Positions 1 to 5,831 of a DNA stretch of 13,787 nucleotides are shown piece after piece. The stretch spans positions 1 to 13,787 of the forward strand of contig JAKAUA010000042.1 of NCBI GenBank assembly GCA_021827875.1, read 5' to 3'. Made by a program: the position numbers and the translations under genes. Every line of letters starts with the position of its first letter. Within the stretch, counting starts at the first letter, position 1. The notes under the pieces are model-generated. The model had not been told where the DNA came from. It did no database searches and saw only the letters and a program-made list of their open reading frames with translations. The DNA comes from a bacterium. Its GTDB lineage: Bacteria; Babelota; Babeliae; Babelales; Vermiphilaceae.

Positions 1-1
1 A

Positions 2-40
2 CACGAATTTTTTGTGCAGTTTATATTGCTGCATATTTAA
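2..40 (+). CDS. possible 3' end of an upstream gene (partial)
   Basis: One frame is open from the left edge and ends in TAA at 38-40, exactly where the terminator hairpin at 40-79 begins. The twelve residues (HEFFVQFILLHI) are too few to identify. The only support is the position of the stop relative to the terminator. Another frame runs into the hairpin before stopping, so this may be chance. Confidence 0.3.
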   Translation, partial: HEFFVQFILLHI

Positions 41-85
41 AAAGGCCTCCCTAAAATTGGTTTGTTTTGGAGGCCTTTTATTTTA
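40..85 (+). terminator. Rho-independent terminator, possibly bidirectional
   Basis: An 11-bp perfect stem, AAAAGGCCTCC (40-50) with GGAGGCCTTTT (69-79), encloses an 18-nt loop and is followed by a T-rich stretch. The A-run before the stem gives a U-tract on the other strand too. It most likely ends a gene entering from the left. Confidence 0.8.
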
Positions 86-151
86 CCATTTTTTTCTCAA
101 ATGTGTTTGAACCTGGTCATGTAACTCTATAACGACTCACGGCTGCATACC

Positions 152-182
152 TACCTAGGTAATTGACTTTGCCAAAGGCAAA
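152..182 (+). promoter_or_regulatory. candidate promoter -35 with dyads upstream of the 113-aa gene
   Basis: TTGACT at 163-168 resembles a sigma-70 -35 box. It is preceded by the 10-bp palindrome TACCTAGGTA (152-161) and overlapped at its 3' edge by the dyad TTTGCC-AAA-GGCAAA (168-182). No convincing -10 box lies 16-18 nt downstream; the nearest, TAGGCT, is poor. The dyads could be operators, but this is suggestive only. Confidence 0.3.
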
Positions 183-236
183 TCGATAGGCTACAAAAGT
201 ATTGTATTATGTAATTTCTATTAAAAAGGAGTAGCT

Positions 237-578
237 ATGGCTATAAAATTTAATAAAGCTGCTTATGATCTTGCTGTGTCTATGATTAAAAATGGGCTAG
301 AAGTTGAGCATGATGCCAATAATTGGGATGAAGTACAAGCGAACCTTAGCGAACAGGTACGCTATCTTAATACTCATGGCCTTGAACAATATGGTACCTG
401 GTTCTTGGGCATCGATACCGATGCTGACCCAAAAAGCAAAGATAAATATGTATATCCCTTTGGAGATTTTAGCGTATTACACAAAAGTGCTCTTTTGGTA
501 GCAGTCAAGAAAGCTGAGCAAGATCAAGATGAAGAGATCAAAAAAGCAGCGTCACAATTGCTTGGTATGATTAAGTAA
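237..578 (+). CDS. small conserved cytoplasmic protein, function unknown
   Basis: This is a 113-residue soluble protein with no signal peptide or membrane segment. The start is well supported by AAGGAG at 226-231. The N-terminal half is helical (FNKAAYDLAVSMIKNGLEV). The middle has a recognisable block: YGTWFLGID at about 52-60, then a short acidic and lysine-rich stretch, then YPFGDFSVLHKSAL at about 73-86. The C-terminus is an Ala/Lys/Glu helix. Proteins with a similar GID...YPFGDF..vH pattern occur as uncharacterised short proteins in other bacteria, from memory only. I know no reaction for it. It lies just upstream of the DNA ligase, but a terminator (593-630) separates them, so a shared function is only a possibility. 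Confidence 0.85.
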   Translation: MAIKFNKAAYDLAVSMIKNGLEVEHDANNWDEVQANLSEQVRYLNTHGLEQYGTWFLGIDTDADPKSKDKYVYPFGDFSVLHKSALLVAVKKAEQDQDEEIKKAASQLLGMIK

Positions 579-592
579 TCTATTTCTTTAAT

Positions 593-630
593 GGCCGGAA
601 AAAATATTTCTTTGCTCCGGCCTTATTTTT
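593..630 (+). terminator. Rho-independent terminator of the 113-aa gene
   Basis: The 7-bp GC-rich stem GGCCGGA (593-599) / TCCGGCC (616-622) is followed by TTATTTTT. It begins 15 nt after the stop codon of the gene at 237-578. It overlaps the longest open frame of the ligase, which argues that the ligase starts downstream at 645. Confidence 0.8.
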
Positions 631-644
631 CTCCTGGAGAACTC

Positions 645-1676
645 ATGAGCGACAATCTATTTGCCGACATATCAAGCGAAGATTTAAAAAAACGAGAAAA
701 AAGCGCCGAGCCGCTTTTTATGCCACTTATGCTTGCCACATTAACAAAAACCTACTTCTCAGATCCTAATTGGATTTATGAGCATAAATTTGATGGTGAA
801 CGCTGCCTGGCTATCAAAAAAAAGGGCAAAGTCTTTTTAGTTTCACGCAACCACAAGAGCATGAATGCTGAATACCCTGAATTAGTCAAAGTACTATCGG
901 CAGGAAAAGCTGATAACTTTATTATTGATGGTGAGATTGTCAGTCTTAATAAAGCAGGTGTTTCTGATTTTCAACTGTTACAAGGCCGCATTAACGAGAA
1001 AGAAGGAGAAGGATTTACCAAAAAACGCAAAGTGATTCCTATCCACTACTGTATATTCGATCTTCTGTATGTGGATGGTTATGACATTCGAGAAATGCCG
1101 TTGTATGCACGCAAAAAAATTCTAAAAAAACTTCTCTCTTACAACAAAACATTGCGTTATTCCGAGCACAAAGTCGGCGATGGCGTTGCTTACTTTAAAA
1201 AAGCCTGCTCATTAAAATGGGAAGGCCTCATTGCCAAGAGATTTGATGCCCCCTATGTAGGCCGCCGTTCTAATGATTGGCTCAAATTTAAATGTATTAT
1301 GGAACAAGAATTAGTTGTCGGCGGCTACACATTGCCAAAAGGCTCTCGCAAGCATTTTGGTGCGCTGCTGGTTGGCTATTACAAAGATGGTAAGCTCCAC
1401 TATGCAGGCAAAGTCGGTACCGGCTACACACAAAGCACACTCGCTCTGCTTGGTGGCAAATTAGAAAAAATAAAAACAGCTAAATGCCCCTTCAACAATT
1501 ATAATGAATCAACCAAAGATGTAGTCTGGGTAAAGCCGATTATTGTCGCAGAATTCCATTTTGCTAATTGGACCAATGCAAACAAATTGCGTGTTGGCCG
1601 CTACAAAGGATTGCGCGATGATAAAGCCGCAAAAGATGTGGTGAAAGAAACACCAAAAGCTATTGGGCCGCATTAA
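645..1676 (+). CDS. ATP-dependent DNA ligase, single-domain LigD/LigC type
   Basis: This enzyme seals DNA nicks using ATP through a covalent lysyl-AMP. All nucleotidyltransferase motifs can be read, numbered from the ATG at 645 (343 aa): motif I HKFDGER with the AMP-accepting Lys48; FIIDGEI at 93-99 (III); FDLLYVDG at 138-145 (IIIa); EGLIAKR at 193-199 (IV); and DWLKFK at 211-216 (V). An OB-fold domain follows, ending with the motif VI region RYKGLRDDK (319-327). The polymerase and phosphoesterase domains of full LigD are absent, and no Ku gene is in the window, so the repair pathway is open. The frame extends up to 591, but that start has no ribosome-binding site and lies at the edge of a terminator; GGAG at 636-639 serves the ATG at 645. 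Confidence 0.93.
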   Translation: MSDNLFADISSEDLKKREKSAEPLFMPLMLATLTKTYFSDPNWIYEHKFDGERCLAIKKKGKVFLVSRNHKSMNAEYPELVKVLSAGKADNFIIDGEIVSLNKAGVSDFQLLQGRINEKEGEGFTKKRKVIPIHYCIFDLLYVDGYDIREMPLYARKKILKKLLSYNKTLRYSEHKVGDGVAYFKKACSLKWEGLIAKRFDAPYVGRRSNDWLKFKCIMEQELVVGGYTLPKGSRKHFGALLVGYYKDGKLHYAGKVGTGYTQSTLALLGGKLEKIKTAKCPFNNYNESTKDVVWVKPIIVAEFHFANWTNANKLRVGRYKGLRDDKAAKDVVKETPKAIGPH

Positions 1677-1681
1677 ATAAA

Positions 1682-1720
1682 GAGGCATTGATTTCTCAAT
1701 GCCTCCCAATTCTTCTTTGT
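1682..1720. terminator. bidirectional terminator between convergent genes
   Basis: A perfect 10-bp stem, GAGGCATTGA (1682-1691) / TCAATGCCTC (1696-1705), has a TTTC loop. On the plus strand it is followed by a weak T-rich stretch. On the minus strand it runs into TTTATTT. It starts just after the ligase stop and would also end the minus-strand transcript from 2377. Confidence 0.8.
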
Positions 1721-1815
1721 AGATTAAAATATCAATCGAATTCAGATGCGATACAACTAGTTGATAGCTTGCACAGATCTTACGATGATTGCAGTAGTGT
1801 TCTGTGGATACCCAC

Positions 1816-1885
1816 TCAAAGTATTTCGCGTTCTTCGCGCTTTTGTTTTTCTCTACGCAATCTTTCTTCACGTTCTTTAGCTGTT
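1816..1885 (-). pseudogene. frameshifted charged tail of the 163-aa exported protein
   Basis: Just past the stop of the gene at 1886-2377, the minus strand in the next frame reads a very charged helix, NETAKEREERLRREKQKR followed by EEREIL, ending in TGA at 1816-1818. Removing one A from the run of three just before the present stop would fuse it directly to the upstream protein. The larger paralogues carry a similar Lys/Glu/Arg-rich helix at the same place, after their conserved KNNI motif. I infer that the tail belonged to this gene and is now out of frame. A sequencing error or programmed frameshift remain possible. Confidence 0.5.
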
Positions 1886-2377
1886 TCATTTACGCAAATG
1901 AATTTGTTTAGCTGTTATATTATTCTTAACGCTTAATCCCGAAGGTGTTTTGCTACCAAAAGCGCTACCTACTCGAGGCAAAAGCTTGCCGTTTTCAATT
2001 TTCAGATACACAGTTCTAGGCGTACTCTTAACATTGGGGTCGAGTATATACCGCACGCGGTAATTCTTTTTACTACTTTTACCATTGAGTTCTATAGTGA
2101 TAGAATTATTAATATCAATTTCGTTATAGTCTAAGCGCCCAACGCTATCACTTGGATCAAGCTCCAACTTATCGATTTTATTCTCTCCATTTGGAAATTG
2201 TGAAGTTATATTTACTGTCATTGTTATATCATCTTTTAATTCTATTTCAAACGGATAATACTGTTCTAATGTTCCTGCAAATGTTTTTGGCTTAACTGCC
2301 TTAGTAGCATAATCTACAGCAGAGCAGCTGCCACTTAACAATGCTATAAGCGTAAAAACGTATATACTAATTTTCAT
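1886..2377 (-). CDS. exported protein, short member of the SGLS-KNNI family
   Basis: This 163-residue protein has an N-terminal signal peptide (MKISIYVFTLIALL core) with a likely signal-peptidase I site after CSA at residue 20. The cysteine at 18 is not in a good lipobox. The mature part looks beta-rich. It closely matches the adjacent gene at 2459-3007 (ATKAVKPKTF, EQYYPFEIELKDD and TVYLKIENGKLLPRVGS have near-identical partners there). It ends with SKTPSGLSVKNNI, the motif shared with the three larger proteins at 7284, 8524 and 9371. AAGGAG lies shortly before the ATG. It is probably co-transcribed with the gene 81 nt upstream. The C-terminus seems truncated by a frameshift. Function unknown; an exported, possibly host-facing role is inference. 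Confidence 0.85.
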   Translation of the reverse strand: MKISIYVFTLIALLSGSCSAVDYATKAVKPKTFAGTLEQYYPFEIELKDDITMTVNITSQFPNGENKIDKLELDPSDSVGRLDYNEIDINNSITIELNGKSSKKNYRVRYILDPNVKSTPRTVYLKIENGKLLPRVGSAFGSKTPSGLSVKNNITAKQIHLRK

Positions 2378-2458
2378 CCTTTTTCTCCTTAATTTATGGA
2401 TGATATATAATTACATTACAATCAAAGCGATATTGAGTCGCGTAACGCAGTTTACAAA

Positions 2459-3007
2459 TTAAAGAGCGATAGGCTCTCTTATAGGCACATTTGTTGGCTG
2501 AGCATGGTGTTGAGGAAATATTTTTTCTATTTCTTTGGAATTTAATACTATCATCTGATCAGCTGAGATATTATTTTTAATACTCAATCCTGAAGGGGTC
2601 TTGCTCAAAACCAGACTACCTACCCGTGGCAAAATCTTACCGTTTTCGATTTTCAAATAAATGGTCTTACCTGCTGGATTAATTTCGTAGGCTACTTTGT
2701 ATCTTTTTTTAGCGCTCTGTCCATAAAGTTCAAGATAAATAGGATGTCTAATACCTATTTCTGTATAATTAAAACGCATTATTCTCTCATTTGGAGATAG
2801 CCTACCATTCTTTACTGCAAATTCTTCTCCCTGAAGCACACTTACAGAAACATCATCATTGTCCTTGAGCTCTATTTCCATCGGATAATATTCTTCTAAT
2901 GATTTGGTAAATGTCTTAGGCTTAGTTGCTTTAGCAGATCTATCTAACGCAAAGCAGCCCAAGCTTAACGATGTTATCAATAGGCATGCGTATATATTGC
3001 ATTTCAT
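2459..3007 (-). CDS. exported protein, short member of the SGLS-KNNI family
   Basis: This 182-residue protein has a signal peptide (hydrophobic residues 5-18) and a probable cleavage after CFA at residue 20. The rest is a predicted beta-rich domain: EEYYPMEIELKD at 38-49, IYLELYGQSAKKRYKV at about 90-104, and TIYLKIENGKILPRVGS at 115-131. It then has the family motif SKTPSGLSIKNNIS (135-148) and about 30 further residues ending REPIAL. It is a tandem duplicate of the 1886-2377 gene but keeps an intact C-terminus. AAAAGGAG stands just before the start codon. No known family is recognised. It is not obviously a lipoprotein, because the -3 position before Cys18 is Ser. Confidence 0.87.
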   Translation of the reverse strand: MKCNIYACLLITSLSLGCFALDRSAKATKPKTFTKSLEEYYPMEIELKDNDDVSVSVLQGEEFAVKNGRLSPNERIMRFNYTEIGIRHPIYLELYGQSAKKRYKVAYEINPAGKTIYLKIENGKILPRVGSLVLSKTPSGLSIKNNISADQMIVLNSKEIEKIFPQHHAQPTNVPIREPIAL

Positions 3008-3184
3008 AAACTACTCCTTTTGCGAGATGATATGTACAATTCTTTTCTAGCGGTAACATAAAAAAGAGCGCTTCATCAATGCTTTGCCTTTTTTATCAAA
3101 TTCTTAATTTACCTATCTACCAAAAAGAATTATATTTAAGACAATCGAAAATATATTCCAGAGGTTCTAAATCACAGGTTTCCC

Positions 3185-4381
3185 ATGGCATTTAAAGTTA
3201 AATATATAATCATAGTAGCGGGAATTTTTATTGTTGGTTGGCTCAGTAGGAGCACTTATACTTATTTATTTGATAGATCAACTCCCATGATTACCGTACA
3301 AGGCATTGATGAGGGCCGTTTTTATGGAGGCGATCTTGCATGTCAGATTACCAGCAGCAAATCAGGTGAACTTTCTGTCAAGCTTGATGGGCAGCCACTC
3401 AGTTCAAATTATCGTTTGAGCAGTAAACAGCATACTTATCCTTTTACTATACCTACAAAAACAATTGCGAATGGTGCGCACTCTCTGACCATTGAATTAA
3501 CAGATTCAACATTTCATAAGAATAAAGCAGAAATAAAATATAATTTCATTGTTGATAATATGCCACTGCAAGCCTCATTTGTACGATCTGATGCTGATTA
3601 CAAAGTATTCCAAGGCAGAACCTTGCATGTACAATTTCAGGTAAATAAACCTATTAAATCTGCAAAAGTACATGCGCTGGCGACCACGTACAACTGTGTA
3701 ATGGAATCACAAAAATCACCTATCTATGAGTGCTTTGTACCAATACCATGCGAAGAAGCACCAAATGAATATCTGTTTTCGGTAGAAATTGCTGACCATG
3801 TAGGCAATGATGTTACTCTTGACAACAAATTCCAGATTATTGCCTATCCTTTCAAAAAACAGAACTTACAAGTAAGCTCTGAAACAGTCGAAAGAGAAAA
3901 GAAAATTGACCTTGCTATGGCTGATTTAGAAAATCAGTTGCAAAAATTAGCTATGGAATCGCCACAAGAAAAATTATGGCGTGGCGCCTTCTGTACCCCT
4001 ATTGATATCAGCAAAGTTACCTGTGACTTTGGTACCGTGCGCACTACACAAGAACGTGGCCGCTACATGCACAAAGCGCTTGATGTTATCAATATGCCAA
4101 AGAGTGTTGTCTGGGCAACACAAGATGGTATTGTTGCGATTAAAGAGCGGTATGCCTTCAGCGGTAATACGGTAGTGATTGACCATGGTTGCGGCGTATT
4201 ATCATTGTTCTTCCATCTTGAAGATTTTGCCAACATTAGCGTGGGACAACGTATTAAAAAAGGTAACCCGCTTGGCACTTTGGGCAAAAGCGGCTATGCC
4301 ACCGGCTATCATTTGCATTGGGAATTGCGCGTAAACAACGTTGCCGTCGACCCTATGCAATGGACCAAAAATACCTTCTAA
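3185..4381 (+). CDS. membrane-anchored M23 (LytM-type) metallopeptidase
   Basis: This is a 398-residue cell-wall peptidase or regulator acting outside the inner membrane. An N-terminal signal anchor (about residues 5-21) is followed by roughly 200 residues of beta-rich, Ig-like sequence, then a coiled-coil stretch near 228-260, then the M23 domain. The zinc ligands look complete: His296 and Asp300 in HKALD, and His378 in the HLH of GYHLHWELR. His344 (LFFHLE) and His376 fit the catalytic histidines. M23 enzymes usually cut peptidoglycan cross-bridges, or act through partners when degenerate; here the motif set suggests an active enzyme. No good ribosome-binding site precedes the ATG, so the exact start is less certain, although the membrane segment follows directly. 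Confidence 0.9.
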   Translation: MAFKVKYIIIVAGIFIVGWLSRSTYTYLFDRSTPMITVQGIDEGRFYGGDLACQITSSKSGELSVKLDGQPLSSNYRLSSKQHTYPFTIPTKTIANGAHSLTIELTDSTFHKNKAEIKYNFIVDNMPLQASFVRSDADYKVFQGRTLHVQFQVNKPIKSAKVHALATTYNCVMESQKSPIYECFVPIPCEEAPNEYLFSVEIADHVGNDVTLDNKFQIIAYPFKKQNLQVSSETVEREKKIDLAMADLENQLQKLAMESPQEKLWRGAFCTPIDISKVTCDFGTVRTTQERGRYMHKALDVINMPKSVVWATQDGIVAIKERYAFSGNTVVIDHGCGVLSLFFHLEDFANISVGQRIKKGNPLGTLGKSGYATGYHLHWELRVNNVAVDPMQWTKNTF

Positions 4382-4389
4382 AACTTGTC

Positions 4390-4425
4390 AATATCATAAC
4401 CCTTCGGAAAAAGTCTGATATTTTT
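4390..4425 (+). terminator. weak terminator-like hairpin after the M23 gene
   Basis: AATATCA (4390-4396) pairs with TGATATT (4416-4422), followed by TTT. The stem is short and AT-only, so it may not stop transcription, and the next gene could be read through. Confidence 0.3.
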
Positions 4426-4471
4426 GTATGATAACGGCACAATAGTTTTCTATAAAAAAAGGAGAGCCTAT

Positions 4472-4996
4472 ATGTCGTATTTTATTCCACGCGGTAATCG
4501 CTATTATGCTACTATTGCGCCATTGTCGCGTCCTGTACGCTACGCGATAAGCTTGCTGTTATTATCTAGCTGCGTGACCGGCTGGTATCTGCTGCTCTAC
4601 AAGCCGAATAATGCACAACTAGCACGATATCAATCCGAGAAAAAAATATTGCAAGAGCAGCTGCAGATAAGCAAAAATATTAACAAGCTGCTTAACGCGG
4701 AAAAACGCAAACATAAAAAAGTAAGTGCCGAATGTACATCATTACAACTACCCGCAAGTGCTGATCTACTACTTACCTTAGCGCATGACGCACAAAATTC
4801 CGGGCTTGCTCTTGATTCTTGTGCACAAACTAATCATAAAGGCACGATTAATTTTAGGGCGCATGGCCAACATAGTGCATTATTACATTTTTTAACATTA
4901 TTAAAATCACGTTCTGCACTTGTTTGTACGCATTGTTCTATACATGTCGGTGAAAATAAAAACTATCAATTAGAATGTCTTTTTGGACATGTATAG
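4472..4996 (+). CDS. bitopic inner-membrane protein with PilO-like architecture
   Basis: The preferred start is the ATG at 4472, preceded by AAAAGGAG at 4457-4464; an in-frame ATG at 4424 has no such site. The 174-residue product has a basic N-terminus (RPVR), one membrane helix at about residues 23-43 and a coiled coil at about 46-80 (ARYQSEKKILQEQLQISKN). A compact C-terminal domain follows, with SADLLLTLAHDAQNSGLAL and a beta-rich end. This order and the LAxxAQxxGL phrase resemble PilO/GspM-type assembly proteins of type IV pili or type II secretion. Sequence identity cannot be judged by eye and no other pilus gene is in the window. Four cysteines in the C-terminal domain are unusual for PilO. 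Confidence 0.7.
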   Translation: MSYFIPRGNRYYATIAPLSRPVRYAISLLLLSSCVTGWYLLLYKPNNAQLARYQSEKKILQEQLQISKNINKLLNAEKRKHKKVSAECTSLQLPASADLLLTLAHDAQNSGLALDSCAQTNHKGTINFRAHGQHSALLHFLTLLKSRSALVCTHCSIHVGENKNYQLECLFGHV

Positions 4997-5039
4997 TGCC
5001 CTTTATTAAGCTGCGCACATTACATTGATTTTTTAGAAG

Positions 5040-5085
5040 CCGCATGGTTCGATACGATTTCTCCGAAATAACTCACCACGAGCGG
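5040..5085. repeat. degenerate palindromic intergenic repeat
   Basis: CCGCATGGTTCGATACG and CTCACCACGAGCGG form imperfect inverted arms around a short AT-rich centre. The words ATGGTTCGA and CTCACCACGA(A/G)CGG belong to a palindromic repeat type I recall from intergenic regions of many bacterial genomes. It is more GC-rich than its surroundings and has no coding frame. Confidence 0.45.
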
Positions 5086-5169
5086 CCTTTTGCATATCTT
5101 TGATAAAATATTATTAAAAAAATTATTATGGATAAGATTAACGCATATGATACAAAAAATATATTTTCC

Positions 5170-5244
5170 CCGCTCACTCCACCTCTACGTCTATCCAGGC
5201 CTTCAGGCTTGGCAGACTACGCCGGGCTGCCGCTGAGTGGGCGG
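5170..5244. repeat. GC-rich structured element with nested stems
   Basis: An outer stem, CCGCTCACTC (5170-5179) with GAGTGGGCGG (5235-5244), differs from perfect by one base pair. Inside is a hairpin, CCAGGCC (5195-5201), TTCA loop, GGCTTGG (5206-5212), extended by GTCT/AGAC. The element stands out as a GC-rich island in AT-rich sequence. It is not a tRNA. It could be a REP-like mobile palindrome or a small structured RNA. Confidence 0.5.
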
Positions 5245-5345
5245 ACCATGGCCGCTTTATCGAAGAGTGCGGGTAATTTTAAAAAACCATAGCAAGTATC
5301 GCTAAGCACAGCACATTTGTAAAGCTATAACGAGATATAATAATG

Positions 5346-5545
5346 AAAAAAGAGCATCAACTACGGTTATCATCCTGAATTCGTTTCAGGATCCGCTGTT
5401 TGTGCTCGCAATAGAAAAATTAAAGTATGACAAAGTATCTTGATTGCAAAAATAACCAACCATAGAATGATTTATACAAATAATATTTTATAGATAGATC
5501 CTGAAACGAGTTCAGGATGACAAACCGTAGCTAATGCTCTTTTTT
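5346..5545. repeat. long inverted repeat pair (foldback element)
   Basis: The left arm 5346-5393 and the right arm 5497-5545 are inverted copies matching at 44 of 48 positions, with one single-base gap, around a 103-bp AT-rich centre. Each arm has an A-run plus GAGCAT at its outer end. Its inner end is itself a palindrome (ATCCTGAA...TTCAGGAT at 5372-5392 and 5498-5518), a type widespread in bacterial intergenic DNA. Weaker similarity continues outward to about 5297 and 5608. There is no open frame inside. It could be a MITE-like insertion or a paired REP element. Confidence 0.75.
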
Positions 5546-5637
5546 AATCTTATATTTCGCTTAATGGATCAGATAAAAATTTGTTTCACAAATTCAGTGC
5601 TTCGATTAAGACAACATCTATCACGAGTAAATCAGAA

Positions 5638-5671
5638 CAAAAAGCCCTTCAACTATTAAAGCTGAAGGGTT
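5638..5671 (-). terminator. Rho-independent terminator of the glutamine synthetase gene
   Basis: Read on the minus strand, CCCTTCA pairs with TGAAGGG (5663-5669 and 5645-5651), extended by a G-T and an A-T pair. It is followed by TTTTTG (U-run at 5639-5643). It lies about 160 nt after the stop codon of the gene at 5832-7184. Confidence 0.7.
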
Positions 5672-5679
5672 AGGGGGGT

Positions 5680-5704
5680 GAACAATACGAATAATGTATT
5701 GTTC
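5680..5704. repeat. 9-bp hairpin before the terminator
   Basis: GAACAATAC (5680-5688) and GTATTGTTC (5696-5704) form a perfect stem with a 7-nt loop. In the minus-strand transcript it comes just before the terminator hairpin and may protect the 3' end. No T-run follows it on either strand. Confidence 0.5.
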
Positions 5705-5831
5705 ATTTAGGGACATTGTTAATAGCTTCCAGCCATTTATGAGGATGATCGTAACAACCTATTAGTTACATGTCAAGTTATTGATATCACAAACACCAAC
5801 AATTATCAAAATGTCGTTACAATCAGCATAT

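Larger units (their letters stand above)
4997..5831. other. non-coding repeat cluster between convergent genes
   Basis: These 835 bases between two convergent genes hold no credible coding frame. They contain the three palindromic elements, the terminator and the extra hairpin listed separately. The rest (for example 5086-5165 and 5705-5831) is plain AT-rich sequence in which I see nothing else. Confidence 0.75.

Noticed and set aside
1509..1889. 126-codon minus-strand open frame
   Set aside because: Its C-terminal part overlaps the ligase gene on the other strand and its sequence is Cys/His-rich with no family look. Only the frame holding the charged tail (1816-1885) seems meaningful here.
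1688..1936. 82-codon plus-strand open frame
   Set aside because: It begins inside the terminator hairpin and is antisense to the exported gene and its tail. Its Ser/Arg-rich composition is typical of an antisense shadow.
1886..3007. Lipoprotein assignment for the two short exported paralogues
   Set aside because: Both have a Cys near residue 18, but the -3 residue is Ser, not Leu or similar. A signal-peptidase I site two or three residues later fits better.
5170..5244. Possible tRNA or tRNA-like gene in the GC-rich element
   Set aside because: There is no four-arm cloverleaf with a TTC-type T arm and an anticodon loop of the right size; the stems are simply nested.
5346..5545. CRISPR array suggested by repeated units
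   Set aside because: Only two copies, in opposite orientation, with no regular spacers and no cas gene.
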